A DNA stretch of 64,000 nucleotides. Source: Mytilisepta virgata. Lineage: Eukaryota > Mollusca > Bivalvia > Mytilida > Mytilidae. Within the stretch, counting starts at the first letter, position 1, and each line of letters opens with the position of its first letter. A program made the position numbers and the translations under genes. Below the pieces are notes generated by a model. That model did no database searches. It saw only the letters and a list, made by a program, of their open reading frames with translations, and was not told the DNA's origin. Shown here piece by piece: positions 10,176 to 22,430 of the stretch. The DNA lies in contig CM051517.1 in assembly GCA_028015205.1 (NCBI GenBank), forward strand, positions 52,575,455 through 52,639,454, read 5' to 3'.

Positions 10176-13100
10176 TATGACCTTTTAAGACAAAACTGTT
10201 ATTTGTTGTGTACATTTACCTTTCCTTCGTTACCAAATGTGGAAGAAACAATCTGATATTGATATTAAGTTCTGAAAAACTGGATGATCCTGTAATATTT
10301 GTGAAGTTCAGAGCATTTCATTTCCCATGAAGATGCATTTTCCCTAATGCTCAGAATACAAGAATTCAATACTCGTATTTATAAAATAATCTATTACGTA
10401 TCTCACCAGTTTCACATTTTACGATTTACATGTATTACTCCCAACTTACGTATCACGATAAAGTAACTAATGGTGATTGTGTATCGTGAAAGATTTTTAG
10501 TTTTTAGTTTTAATATTACATAAATAAATACGTAGTTCCCAACATTTTTATTGCTTCCCTTTTCGGTTTAATGCTTCATTTACATGTTGTAATCATGAAA
10601 TGAAAATTTCTTTTACAGAGCTTGTTTGGAAAAAAACATGGAAATGCTCATATATATGATACAGCAAATATATAGTTAATCCATTAGGTTTTAGTCAGAG
10701 ACGAGATATTTATCTTTAAACCAGGCTTTCTGCATGCCTGAGCTGAAATAACAAAAATGTCATCGTTATAACGAGAACAAAGCACGCTATCATTAAAAAA
10801 TAAGGTCATCAGATACACAATTAGCTCATTGTCATAGTATTAATTTGCATCAACTAAGACAAAAGTCCCATCATGAAACAAGTAAGGTAAACATTCTATG
10901 ATACATCTATACCAATTTTGATGAACAATATATGCATATTTCCTCGGTTTACAGTTGTGTTCTAGGCTGAAAATTTGAAAGCCGAAGCAATACCTAAAAC
11001 GCTGTAGATCTAGGGGAGTTTAAAACGTCACAGCTATCAAAAAGGTCATCTAAGAACAGAGCTACAATGCATACAGGAGTGAAACATCCTTGCACACAAT
11101 TAACATTTAAAAAATATTTTAAGTATCATTTCACACTAGTAACCAACGTGTAAGCCGGAAACGCATTGGGAGACTTGGAGTTCTCCAGCAGAGGCATCTG
11201 CTCAGTGGAAAATATTGTTATATAGAATCCGTTGTTCAATAATATGAATAAATTCAAGTACATGTATCTGTTCTCCAAAACTTTCTAAATTTTGTTCCTA
11301 ATCTGATGTCTACACGATTACATGTACAAATGTATAGGGTACTAGAGAAAAAAAAATCGGAATCTGAATAGACATCGAAACATTCAATGTAATCAATTTT
11401 AGAATGTTTACAATACAGATTGAAAATTTAGCAAAATAATTCAGCAGAAATACATTAATTTTTTTACTTCGGAAATCCCGTTTCATGCATTTTCATTTTA
11501 GCATTTTTCAATTTTTTGTAACGAGCTTTTAGGCAATTAAATCTTTAGAAAATCGCTAAATAATAATCTAACGACAAATAACGGAGGAAATACTTCCTCT
11601 ATTATTTTATCAATCAAAAAACCATTAATAGTAGGCTAATGTAAATCACAAGGATATCTGTCAAAAAAATCAATTAGCTAAAATAAGAAATTAGACCAAA
11701 GTCAAAAGGCATTAATCCTTGTCCTGTTAGGCTATCTACGGAAGTTTTACGTCCTTACCGCTTCATTAACGACATTTCCTTGTCGTAATTTAATAAGGGA
11801 GATAATTACAGATGGCTAAGCAATAAGTATTTCTTATAAACATCTTTCCAGGATTTATTGATGACTATTGATTTAGTCAATTTCGTACACTTAATAATAC
11901 TTATAGAAGTGTAAGATTAAAGGGAAAAAAAAATGGTGACATAACACCATAAATGTAGTTTTTTGTATTTGAATTTCAAGCCTTGAATTCACTTTCTTTT
12001 AATATGATAAAGATTATTGTGTTTGTACTACGCCATACTATCTTGATTACACTGTACTTGATTGCTACTGTATGTCATTGTTAGCATAAGTCTCTAGGTT
12101 CAGACTTTGTATGACATGCTTTATTTTTCTTTTAACCTTGAACCAACAATGATTGTCAATTTTTAGAGGTCCAACGTTATCATTGGCTTTCTCCTAATTA
12201 TGTAAACACACAAACACACACACAGATACTTAAAAAGTAGTGTTAGTTGTTGTTAACATACAATGTAAATATAATGTTATTGAATATATAAAGCATATGT
12301 ATACATATGAGACAGCATCCCATTAATTCGTCTTGGGGTCGAATGGCGATCGGTGGAGAGCAATACCCACGTTCACTTGGCAAATTCTAACACTAGCACA
12401 AAAAATTTCGAAAGCACTAATAAACATCATAATCGATGTAGAAAATTCTAGTCAATGTGACTTGGAATTACTCATTGCTTATTCAATTAACCTGCTTCAT
12501 TTGAACTACACGGCATATAAAAATAATTTTGGATTTTTTGTTTGCTTTTTACGGAAGCTACTATAAAACCACAATTATATTCTTTGTCAAGCAGATGGTC
12601 GATGTGGTGATAAACCAAAATAATCCACCAAAAATAAACATAAAATCAATTCAAAAATCAATATTAAATGGAAAAAATGAACATGCACCATTCTTACACT
12701 TAGAACCGAAACAGCAGGCATTAGACCTTTTAAACTTTGAGATGATGCATTTTAGTTAAAATTCCACGTAATAAATGTCATATATTGTATTTTTACATGA
12801 TATTCACATAGAAACTATATTTTGTAAACGAACGTATAACATAAATATAAGTTTAGATCGGTATCCTTCTATTTACAAAACGTCCAACAAATTTATTCAG
12901 TTTTTAGCATCTCCTAACTGTGATAGTTTTAATTATAATCTGAGCTTAAAATATTTTTAGGCTTGGTTTTTTCTTGTCAAGATCTCGTGGTGTGCATGTG
13001 GGACTCTCATTGGTCGTTCTTTATTTAGAAGAGGTCAACGTTGCAAAAATTGGAAATAAGGGTGTTTTTTGTTGTGTGAAGATAGTTCTTTGTTTTTAAA

Positions 13101-13927
13101 TTCGTGTTTAAACCATGCACTGGAATATGTCAATGCTAAGGACAGTCTCCATCTTGTTGTAAGTACAAGGTTTTCACTAATCTCTGAGAGATCTGTCCAT
13201 ATATGTTTTAATGAATTTAGTAAATGGTTCGATTTAATGATTTTACATTCAATTTCAAAGACGTAAATGTTTTTCTAAACAAGAGCAATTTCCAGAACAA
13301 ACAGTCTGTTTCCTAATATTCTGCCATATATCTCTTAACAAGAATGGAAAATCTGTGTGGGATGTGAAGTGTGTGGCTTATTACTAACACAACAAAGGAA
13401 TTACTAAATAGTTACATGTACAAACGCGGATAGCAAAATTCAGAAAGAGCCTCAGTAGGGCAGTCAAAATCCAAGTACAATGTAAGATGAACATTGCATA
13501 AGGGAATTAAAATAATATTCTGAAAATTTCATCACTGCAAAATTTAAACACGGTGATCAACGAATCTTGTCAATACAAATTAAAGCTGTAACAAATGATA
13601 CCTTCCCAGACAAGAAAGTGCAGGATTATCGCCTTACTGAAGACTGTAAATGTAGTTAAAGAAAAATAAACTTTATACCAATTATTTTTTAAAAGTGTTT
13701 CTGTATATTTGACATTTGAGTATCAACGACATGTAATCAAACTTATTACTTATTCTTCCATTGGTATTTTTCATCGCGGGAATGATACTGTGTGCTAATT
13801 ATATAAGATCATCAAAATAGAATCCAGTCGAAGTATGTGAGAACAACACAAAAGAAAAGATCCAGAAAACTTTTAAACATGTCATCATCCATCCAAACTG
13901 TATGAAAAGAAAGTAACATATAAATAT
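10176..13927. other. AT-rich stretch with no supported gene
   Basis: Contains a CA-rich run at 12206-12226 and several short open frames (12333-12960) without splice sites or motifs that I trust. A slightly GC-richer patch at 11140-11220 reads openly on the minus strand for about 30 codons, but I could not tie it to a family. Confidence 0.45.
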
Positions 13928-14050
13928 ACAATACATAGTCATTATCGGAAAATATAAAATTTATTTGGGCGAGCTTTAATGAGCCTTTTCCCCATGTTTC
14001 GCAGCGAACCCAAATAAATTTTATATTTTCCGATAATGACTTTGTATTGT
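13928..14050. repeat. Foldback hairpin, 42-bp arms with one mismatch
   Basis: Arms 13928-13969 and 14009-14050 are reverse complements with a single mismatch, around a 39-nt GC-richer loop. The arm core is tcattatcggaaaatataaa. Near-perfect arms suggest a young insertion or an active hairpin-forming repeat. The GC-richer flank 14090-14170 (cgcgggaaacgccacgacgt) may belong to the same element. Confidence 0.85.
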
Positions 14051-16341
14051 CTTTATCCTGAAATCCCCTTTACATGCGTAAAATGCTTTAAAATTACGGT
14101 TGAAGTTGAAAACGCGGGAAACGCCACGACGTCATCTGGTACATTCGCTACGCTCCCTGCGCTCTTCATGTAAACAAGTACCAGTAGACTTTAATTAGGT
14201 CACTGACTAATACGACTAAAGTTTATTCTACCCCTTTTATTAGACCGGAAATGGTTTGATTGCAGGATAAAAACTAAATTATTGGTCATACTGAACTGAA
14301 ATATATATTTCAATGAATAAAGTGATTTCACAGTAACTACATTTTTACTAATATATACATGTACATACTATATCACTCAGATGTTATCATTTGTTTATAC
14401 AACGTTGATACGTTTGTGTATGTTAAAATTTGCTGTGGCATTCTCCGTTGTGAACACAAAGTCGTTTCACATACATGCATGTTCATTTTGTGGTGTGTTT
14501 TATTCAATATAAGTTATTTCGGATATCTTTATTCTTCAGTTTAGGTACCGGGAATTGATTTAGAATCGGACTTTCTACCGTCTTTCCGCCAAAATGTGTT
14601 AAGGCACTGAAAAAAGGCGATCTTCTATTATCATCTAAAGGTTTGACTCAATATAACCATTAGAATCAGCACACAAGACCCTCGGAGTCCAACAGAGTAA
14701 CTTGAATCAGAATGTTGTTCTGTGTTGCTTTTTATATTATCATCATCTAGATAAAAAAAAAAGCTTTTCAAAATCATTAAAACATATTACATGAATTAGC
14801 TTTTTGTTACTAATTGTTTTTTCCATTTAAGATCTAAATATTTCTTAAAATGAGATGGACACATCTTGGACACATCTTGGCATGCCAACAGGTGCCAAAT
14901 GACGCGTGTTTATTTGAGTTTCATTTGTGTTTTATTAAATTCGTGATACATCATGATTTGAAAGCAATCAGAGAATCGAACTTGATTCAATTGTCACATA
15001 AATTTATCTTTAAAAACAGAAAAAAATGATGTTCAAGCCATTTAGTAAAAATCCTACATTGTATAGCGTATTTCTTACAATAGATATTGACACCTATAGA
15101 GTATCATGTGATATTGTTATGTTTTTTTGTTGTTTCGCTATCAAGTTACATTGTACATTCATAATTTAAATAGATCTAAGAGACTGGCGACTCAGACATA
15201 CCAAGAATAAATATGTCAGTTAAAAGCCTTTAAATGTATGGGAATCTTTGAGTGACAAAGTAGTCTATATCGATATACTGAAATGAATACATTTCCTTCT
15301 ACATGCTTTGTATGGCATCTATAAATTTCAACCAGTAGCAACACACATCTTTTATACAGTATGTAATGGAAGAGATATTTCTTACTGTTATTTATAGAGA
15401 TTCACAACAACACTCCTGGTTTCTAATTTGGTAATGAAGACATATATAAATGTATTTGGTACATTTCACGTGTTCTGTGTCGAGACGCTTAAAATAATCT
15501 TACCTTCTCTCTTGCTCTTAATTATATTGTCTCCTTCTACAATGTGTATAAAACGTTAATATATTAAATTGAGATATATCTCAATAATACAATTTTATTC
15601 TATAGGCTGCTGACGACTACCGTAAACATGCTCTTCAAACATTTCCTAATTTTACAAACATGTGAGGTATGTTTTTGTCGTTCACATGACTAAGCTTTAA
15701 CAACCTATTTAGGTCTCATTGAATTATTTTTTTTCTAAACTTTCAATAAAAACACAAAAACGTAACCTACTTAAAAAAATCCTTAACTCTCAATAACAAC
15801 ACATTTTTTTTATAAAGATTTTATTCATCAAATATGGGGTCAAGACTGCAAACATTCTAACAATATATTTCTCACCAGTTGTATACTAGGACAAGAGTAA
15901 TACATGTAAAAGTCAAAGAGCTACCAAAAATGTAGAGCATGTCAAAGTTACAAAAACAGAAGCCATCTAAGGACCATTTCACATTACAAAATTTAATCTG
16001 GATTAACTCAGTTAAATGTGATAAAATTACTTCTCGGTGGTTGTATTCAAAATTCCGTGAATTATCTATTTTGATGCATCAACTTTGTCTACGAATTATG
16101 TGTCATGAGCAATACACAGTTCTAAAAAAATAATCCAACATTCTGTGGAACAGATAAAAATAATCAAAATAATAAAGTCTTGAAAAAAGGTCTAAGCATA
16201 GACTACTTCTGAGGGTTTTTTTTAATTTTTTTACAATTTTATAAGAGTAAATTGTAAAAATTATCAGTTTCACTCGAGCATCGAAATACTAGGGTAAAAA
16301 GTTTAAATACTTAAAATTCTAAAATACTCTCAACTACGTTA
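14051..16341. other. AT-rich stretch with no gene
   Basis: No exon, tRNA or clear repeat could be supported. 14060-14200 is GC-richer with CpG and may extend the foldback at 13928-14050. Confidence 0.4.
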
Positions 16342-16547
16342 TTGTGGGGGCCTCGCTGGCCGAGTGGTCTAGGTAGTTCGTCATGACTACTAATGATCAC
16401 TAGCCTGTCAACACTGGGACTGTAAGTTCGAATATCACCAGTGGCGGGCCGATCTAAATTGACAATGATTGCAAATTTTCCTACCGAAGGTCGGTGGTTC
16501 TCTCTGGGTACTCCGGCTTCCTCCACCAATAAAAACTGACCGCCGCA
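16342..16547 (+). mobile_element. tRNA-derived SINE family S1, copy 1
   Basis: The head 'ggcctcgctggccgagtggt' holds an A-box-like block, and 'gttcgaatatc' about 80 nt later is a B-box-like block, as in tRNA-Leu/Ser-derived SINEs. The body has 'ctaccgaaggtcggtggttc' and 'actccggcttcctccaccaa'. The copy at 35465-35721 is the same family in reverse and runs further at the 3' end. A minus-strand open frame across this SINE is not a gene. Confidence 0.85.
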
Positions 16548-16569
16548 CTAATGTATTGATAATTTTTGT

Positions 16570-16885
16570 ATTATTTGCAAACTTATGATATGAGAAATGA
16601 AATAACCAGCGTTACTATGCATTACTTGTATATAAAGTGGAAAGACAGAATATGAGAAATCATCATAAGTAACAATTGTCCTATTCATAAGTTTAAGCAT
16701 ACATGTATAAATCTCCAATTTAGTTATCATTTTCCAACTTATGATATTAGAAATCAAATAACCAGAGTTAGTATGAAATACTTGTATATACAGTGGAAAG
16801 ATGGAATATGAAAAATCATCATATTTAACAATTGTCCTATTCAAAAGTTTAAGCATACATGTATAAACCTCCAACAATGATAATA
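16570..16885. repeat. Direct tandem duplication, 156-bp unit, two copies
   Basis: The block starting acttatgata at 16581 recurs at 16737, with about 85-90% identity by eye through 'aagcatacatgtataaa'. The unit is 52 codons long, so the minus strand stays open across both copies (125 codons). Most differences between the copies would change amino acids, which argues against selection on a protein. Confidence 0.8.
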
Positions 16886-17601
16886 CGACATTGTCACGAA
16901 GAACATTCCACGAAAAACAACTCAATATTAAGCAATCTAATAAACTTAATCGACATGTACAATGTTTCTGTCAATTTAATTACATCGTTCAAAGATCACA
17001 AGCAGGAAACAATTGGTTTATAATATAGATCTGATTAACCTGACTCACAGAACAGCTCGTTATGCAATCATTTGATAGACTGTGATTTACGCCTTAGATT
17101 TAATGATTATTATTAAACACATAATGATAGTTTGTGTTTCGGTTAATTTCACATTTATTCTAGGAAATTGATTTGAGATATAAATATAAACTTAATGATA
17201 AATGTATAATTTCTATTTGTTTTTTTCATAGATTTCTGGAATGAGATAATGAATGGGTTGCGGAAATTCTCATTAGCCTAATTTTTACTCTATATGACGT
17301 AATTTATGCCATCTCTTATGTTTGTTACTGTCTATTGTTCCTTGTAAAGTAAAATCTTCGCTTTAAACAAGTTTTCTGCCATTTGTAATGTTTATGATTT
17401 AAACATTAATCTCCCTTAATCAAGGTATTCAGGTATAAACGATTTCTCATTGTACCAGCAGTTCCATAGACACTTTTAGAGGATATAATTATATACTGTT
17501 TAATGTTTGAAAGATATTTAGACATTTTTCAATAGTCCCCTATTACTTAGATTTAGATACAATTCAGTTTCTAACAAACAGGACATATGTTAAAAACATA
17601 C

Positions 17602-17922
17602 CTCCTAAAATATGTACGTTGATACTCGTTGTTTCAACATCGCCGTTCCAGCTAGGTGAAGAACTCCTACAGACATATGTTCCGGCATCATTAAAATGAA
17701 TCCGATCTAACGTTAACTGACTTATTAAAGATCGTCCAGAAATTTCGGATATAAAGTTAGTTATAAAAATTCGATTTTTCCACTTTTCACTCCATTCGTC
17801 AATGATATTTCCTTCATAGAACCAATCAATGGTCTCTGGAGCACGACTTGTACCCGTAGCGTTGCACGTAAGATTAAGTCTCTGATAGGAATTGAGGTAT
17901 TGAGATCCAATCAAGCTGATAG
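17602..17922 (-). CDS. Dpr/zig-8-like Ig protein, exon 4 (Ig domain 2)
   Basis: A 321-base exon in phase 1-1, so it is a self-contained Ig-domain cassette of 107 codons. The acceptor is atctttcag and the donor GGAG/GTATGT. The cysteine of LNLTCNATG, the tryptophan of IDWFYEG and the cysteine of NDAGTYVCRSSS are the canonical Ig triad. NLT and NAT are possible N-glycosylation sites next to the first cysteine. 'CNATG' and 'DAGTYVCRSS' are typical of the second Ig domain in Dpr and zig-8 proteins. With the three upstream exons the protein reaches 245 residues; family members are usually about 300-370, so a C-terminal exon with a GPI or transmembrane tail is expected further along the minus strand. 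I could not find it with confidence between 1 and 17.6 kb. Confidence 0.9.
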
Positions 17923-18312
17923 CTGAAAGATATTTTTAAAAATGTTCTTTTAAATAAAAGGAATATCTTAACCAAATTCTAAAATGTAAGATTTTACTGA
18001 TGCATGTACCTTTATATTGATTTCTACAAATTTCCTCTTGTATTTGAACAATTGTTGTAATTATCATATATTTTATTTTACATACATAAAGATAAAAATT
18101 ACTAGATGGATTTCTATTTATATTGTTAAGGTAAAATGTTGTAAATATGAATCTTGTGTAGTCACAAAAATTCTTAAGCAAAGAGAATATTAATCTGCGA
18201 TTTCAAATCTATCTTCCACTTCAAATGTGATAAAGTTCCTTTCCAAAAATGGCTTTTGTATCACATGTTTTTATATGTACTAAATCATATTCAACATTAT
18301 CTAATTTTTTGA

Positions 18313-18659
18313 GACCGCCTCGGTGGTCTCGTGGTAGCGTGCTAGCCCCGAATGCGGAAGGTCGCGGGTTCGATCCCCGGCCGGGTCAAACCAAAGACAT
18401 TAAAATTGGTATTTGCTGCTTCTCTGCCAAGCACGCGGCATCTAGGAGTAAGAGCAAAGACTGGTCGGCTCGGAGTCAGTATAATGTGTCCGAGTGAGTT
18501 GATATGTCTTCCAACGGGCAGTTACCTCATGAGCTAGCACATTAAAAATCCGACTTAGCGTGTCGGTCTAGTACAATTCATTATCATATCAACATGTTCT
18601 CGTCCTGATATGCACCTGGTTGCCACCGGACGTTAAACAATAATTCATCCATCCATCAC
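18313..18659 (+). mobile_element. Full-length tRNA-derived SINE family S2 with perfect target-site duplication
   Basis: The head has a tRNA-like A box (tggtctcgtggtagcgtgct) and a canonical B box (gggttcgatccc). The body ends 'ttgccaccggacgttaaaca' and a short (atcc)n tail. The same tail motif ends the SINE at 37293-37674. The element is flanked by AATTTTTTGA at 18303-18312 and 18660-18669, an exact 10-bp duplication made on insertion. It lies in the intron between exons 3 and 4 of the Dpr-like gene, in the opposite orientation to that gene. Open frames inside it are incidental. Confidence 0.92.
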
Positions 18660-20276
18660 AATTTTTTGAATCTATAAAAATCTTAATAATTATCCCATAA
18701 TATTCCCAAAATTGTTACTCATGTTATATTCTGATTTAAAACCATCGAAAGAATTTCAACTTTAAGTTATGAAATTCAGCATATGTAAAAAATGTTTCTT
18801 TTTACACACGATAACTCCAATATCATCATCATCAGAATAATTTAGCACATTTTACTCCTTTAGTATTGATAAATTAAGTGAAATATACATGATAAATCAA
18901 AATGAGACCGTATATAATATTTTATCATTAAACCATTATTCTATATACATGTATTAACTTCAAAGTTGAATTTCCCAAGTGGAATTAAAAAAAAAATCAA
19001 CAATGTAATGCTTTAACAGCAATATACAATAATGACTTTCTTGTGAGATTGACATGCAGAATTGTCAACTTGCGCGCGAGAAAGCATTCCTCACAAGTTG
19101 AGAGAGGGAAGAGAACTCGCACAAGCTGACACTTCTTAATTTTCACTAACAAAGATGGCCATTATAGTTTTATTTAACCGAAAAAGTCCTTTGTTTGGCA
19201 TCTTGCGTTAAAATTTGTGTTTAGTACTGATTTTTACACCTATACAATTTCACTTACTCGGTTTTCTTACCCGACGCTGATCTGAAAAAGAAATGTACAA
19301 AACATTAGGATTATATATAAAAATTATGATGAAGATAAAAATGTCTGTTGTTGGGAATACATATGTCAATATTGTCAATATTGTATAATGCTTCAATCTG
19401 GTCGATCGTCTGGCGTACAATTGTGTATTATAACATTGAAACATATTTGATTATGCTGTATCACACAATTTCAGTCTACTTTCCAACCTATATACCGTTA
19501 CTATGCTCAGCAAATTGCGCAATGGACGCGAAAATTTAAACCCTCGAGCCTCCTAAATACAGGGATTTTCAAAATACATACATGTATGTAGTATTATTTC
19601 CCATTATATACATATTTATTCTCCACTAATTCTTTTTTAAGTTTCTAGTCCGTTTGTGTCCCATGTACTTCAAAATCTAATTCTTGGTGAATATTGGTAG
19701 CGTTGCTCAACAAGGATGGGACATACATGTAAACTGAAAGTCGGTATGGTTTATACTTATTGAAGCAAACATTCTAACATTTGAATTTGGTGGCGTCATA
19801 CCTAACGCAAAGATCGATGAACTGTACACAGGAACCGAAATTTTGTTTATGGAATCTCAATATTGGAAATGACTGTTATAAGTTATGACAAAAGAAAACA
19901 AAAGGTAAAGTTAACTGTTTTAGTAGTATTTTACAAACGGTATGACGACTTTACAGTTTACGTGGGAAACATAGTACTTTGAAAATCCTGTATGTATTGA
20001 AATGACTCCGCCGTTGTGCGCCATTTGTGTTGTTTATCTTAACACTTCTTGTATTGTGTACATTTTAGTCTTGCTTCTTGAAGCAATGTTAAGTATCCTG
20101 CTGAGACACGCTTCAAGTCTGGTGTCTTTGCATGTCATTTTTGTTGTTTATCTATTACACTTTTGGTATTATGTACATCAATTCCTTCTATCAGCAAGAT
20201 TAAGTATCCTGCTGTACAACTCTTTTAACATAACGTTATTTTTCATTAAGAAGACTATTAATACGTTTCTACTTAC

Positions 20277-20493
20277 TTAGGACTTTTAACGTGACATGAT
20301 ATGTATAGACTTCTGAAGCACTTATTTGGCATTCGTAAGTACCGGAATGTGATGGCTTGGCTTGCTTTATAATTAGGTTTATGTAGGTTATAGATTTCTC
20401 CTCGTGGTAATCAATGCTCATATCGTCATTTGGGGCATACATCATTTTGCCAACTGACAGAGGAAAGAATTCTGACACTTTACGCCAAGCAAC
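20277..20493 (-). CDS. Dpr/zig-8-like Ig protein, exon 3 (second half of Ig domain 1)
   Basis: A 217-base exon with acceptor ttatcatcag and donor CTAA/GTAAGT. It opens with VAWRKV, carrying the core Ig tryptophan. It continues through a V-set-like middle (PLSVGKMMYAPNDD, the counterpart of 'LTVG--TYTSDQRF' in Dpr) and reaches SGTYECQIS, which holds the second Ig cysteine in the D/S-x-G-x-Y-x-C motif. It ends with strand G (YTYHVTLKVL). Phase 0 at the start and phase 1 at the end match both neighbours. In the family this first Ig domain is the adhesive face that pairs with DIP-type partners; that role is inferred from homology. The preceding intron (20494-24028) holds a TIR element and a 224-bp duplication. 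Confidence 0.9.
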
Positions 20494-20584
20494 CTGATGA
20501 TAAAGAGACAACTGAGAAATTATTTTGAGACTTTTAGCGTCTTTGAATTCTACTTTTGTACAAATAAAGAACTGTAAGTACTTA

Positions 20585-21245
20585 ATGATACCTTCACATA
20601 CGCGGATTTTTCTTACGAATCCTTACTTATGTCACATATTCGTAAAAGTACACGGATCCTTACGTTTTGGCCACATTGATGAGCCATATACTTTTTATTA
20701 CGAATAATTACATGTACGATGTATTTACGGCAAAAATCTACGAGCAAGTTACAACATTTTACGAGCTTTTTATGGATTGTTCCCAGTATATTACGGAATG
20801 TTACGATTCATCTAAACTGTAACGTGTAAATTACGACCTGTTAACGTGTTGTTACGAATAGTTGAGAATTAGATACTAGTATTTACGAGTCCTTATGTTT
20901 TTTGCAAAAGTATGCAATTCTCTATGTATCATCATTTGACAACTGATATCCATCGAGACGATTTTTATACCTTTCCTAAATCATAAAGTATACATACTTA
21001 CGGATTGTTACAAGTTATTTACGAGTTATTTACGGAAACTGTTATCCTTGGACACTCGCAAGAAAATTTTTGACATGTCAAAAAATTTGCCTCTACTTTC
21101 ACGGATCCCCAAGAATGTCTGTGAGTGTCTGCGAGTTGTGACGAGTTATTAACGGATACCAACGAGTTATGTACGGGTTGACTACGAGTTGGCGATCCAT
21201 AAGGACTCGTAAGAAAAATCTGTGTGTGTGAAGGAGGTATAAACG
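20585..21245. mobile_element. MITE-like element with terminal inverted repeats
   Basis: The left end (ccttcacatacgcggatttt, then tcttacgaatcctta) and the right end (taaggactcgtaagaaaaat, then ctgtgtgtgtgaagg) are imperfect inverted repeats of about 38 bp. The roughly 650-bp interior is filled with variants of 'ttacgagttattacgga', and no transposase is encoded. It sits in the intron between exons 2 and 3 of the Dpr-like gene. The flanking duplication could not be fixed; a TA is possible. Confidence 0.75.
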
Positions 21246-21984
21246 TCTTTAAAATACAATCATAATGCTGTATTAAACACGCCGTGGTCATAAAATCATT
21301 CGATCATAGACTTAGTTTTCCGATTTAAAATTGACACGGCATCAAGGCTCACTTTTTCAACATTCTTATTTTTATACCAAGATCTATTTTTATCATATGT
21401 TTAACCTTGTTTGCGCCTATAAAATTGAATGAATAATTTAACTGTTGATTTAAAAAAATGTTTTTAATTTGAAAACGGTTAATATAGACTATTTTGTTAC
21501 AGACACTTTAAATTAAAGGAAATGGATAAGATACATTTATGTGTAACTTTACTAAATAAGAGTAGTTGTTACTACTAGTGAAAATATGTCCATACTGATG
21601 GACTGTAAGTCTCAGATTCAGAATTAAAGAAATATTTTCAATATTCGCTACCGGCGACAACAATTTTTACTGGGCACAGTTAATTATGACATTACAATAT
21701 TGTTTTCTTGAAGCTACGATCGTCCGAAAATGTTCACCTTACAATAAGAAAACAATAGTATAAGATAGTACCATACTGTGTTTGATTGCAATTATTGCTT
21801 CCGTTTTAGTTTATTCCAATTGCTCATACAATTTTGATGATATCTGGCTTTCCATGGTTACGGAAACGAGCATAACTGATTGAAGTTCATCCAGAATGCA
21901 GCATTGACAGTTAATATGAATACATGTACCGGTGTTCAGGGTATGGACAAGGTGAGAATATACAGAGCAATCCAGGAATTATAA

Positions 21985-22430
21985 ATGCAGAGTAAGGACA
22001 GCCAAAAACAGCTATTAAAATGTAGAACAAATAACCAATCAAAACAAAGAATTTTGGCTGAAGAGAAGCTACTAAGTTTAAAAAAAGCCACTACAGTTAT
22101 AAAGTATTAACCATATTTTCTCCGGTTAAAGAGAAGATGAAACGTAAATATCAATTTCTTGCTTGAACTAAAATACTACCAAAAGAGCTAGTCCTCTCGT
22201 CGGGTTATATGCAGAGTAAGGACAGCCAAAAACAGCTATTAAAATGTAGAACAAATAACCAATCAAAACAAAGAATTTTGGCTGAAGAGAAGCTACTAAG
22301 TTTAAAAAAGCCACTACAGTTATAAAGTATTAACCATATTTTCTCCGGTTAAAGAGAAGATGAAACGTAAATATCAATTTCTTGCTTGAACTAAAATACT
22401 ACCAAAAGAGCTAGTCCTCTCGTCGGGTTA
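21985..22430 (+). repeat. Nearly identical 224/223-bp tandem duplication
   Basis: The block beginning atgcagagtaaggacagcca at 21985 repeats at 22209. The two copies appear identical except for one A in the A-run after 'gtttaaa'. This is either a very recent duplication or an assembly artefact. It lies in the intron between exons 2 and 3 of the Dpr-like gene. Confidence 0.92.

Noticed and set aside
16311..16529. 72-codon minus-strand frame
   Set aside because: Antisense reading of an S1 SINE.
16548..16925. 125-codon minus-strand frame with two 52-residue repeats
   Set aside because: It is the in-frame reading of a 156-bp tandem duplication. Differences between copies are mostly amino-acid changing, and no domain is visible.
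18249..18537. Two plus-strand frames of 61-82 codons rich in R, S and G
   Set aside because: They are readings through the S2 SINE (tRNA head and body).
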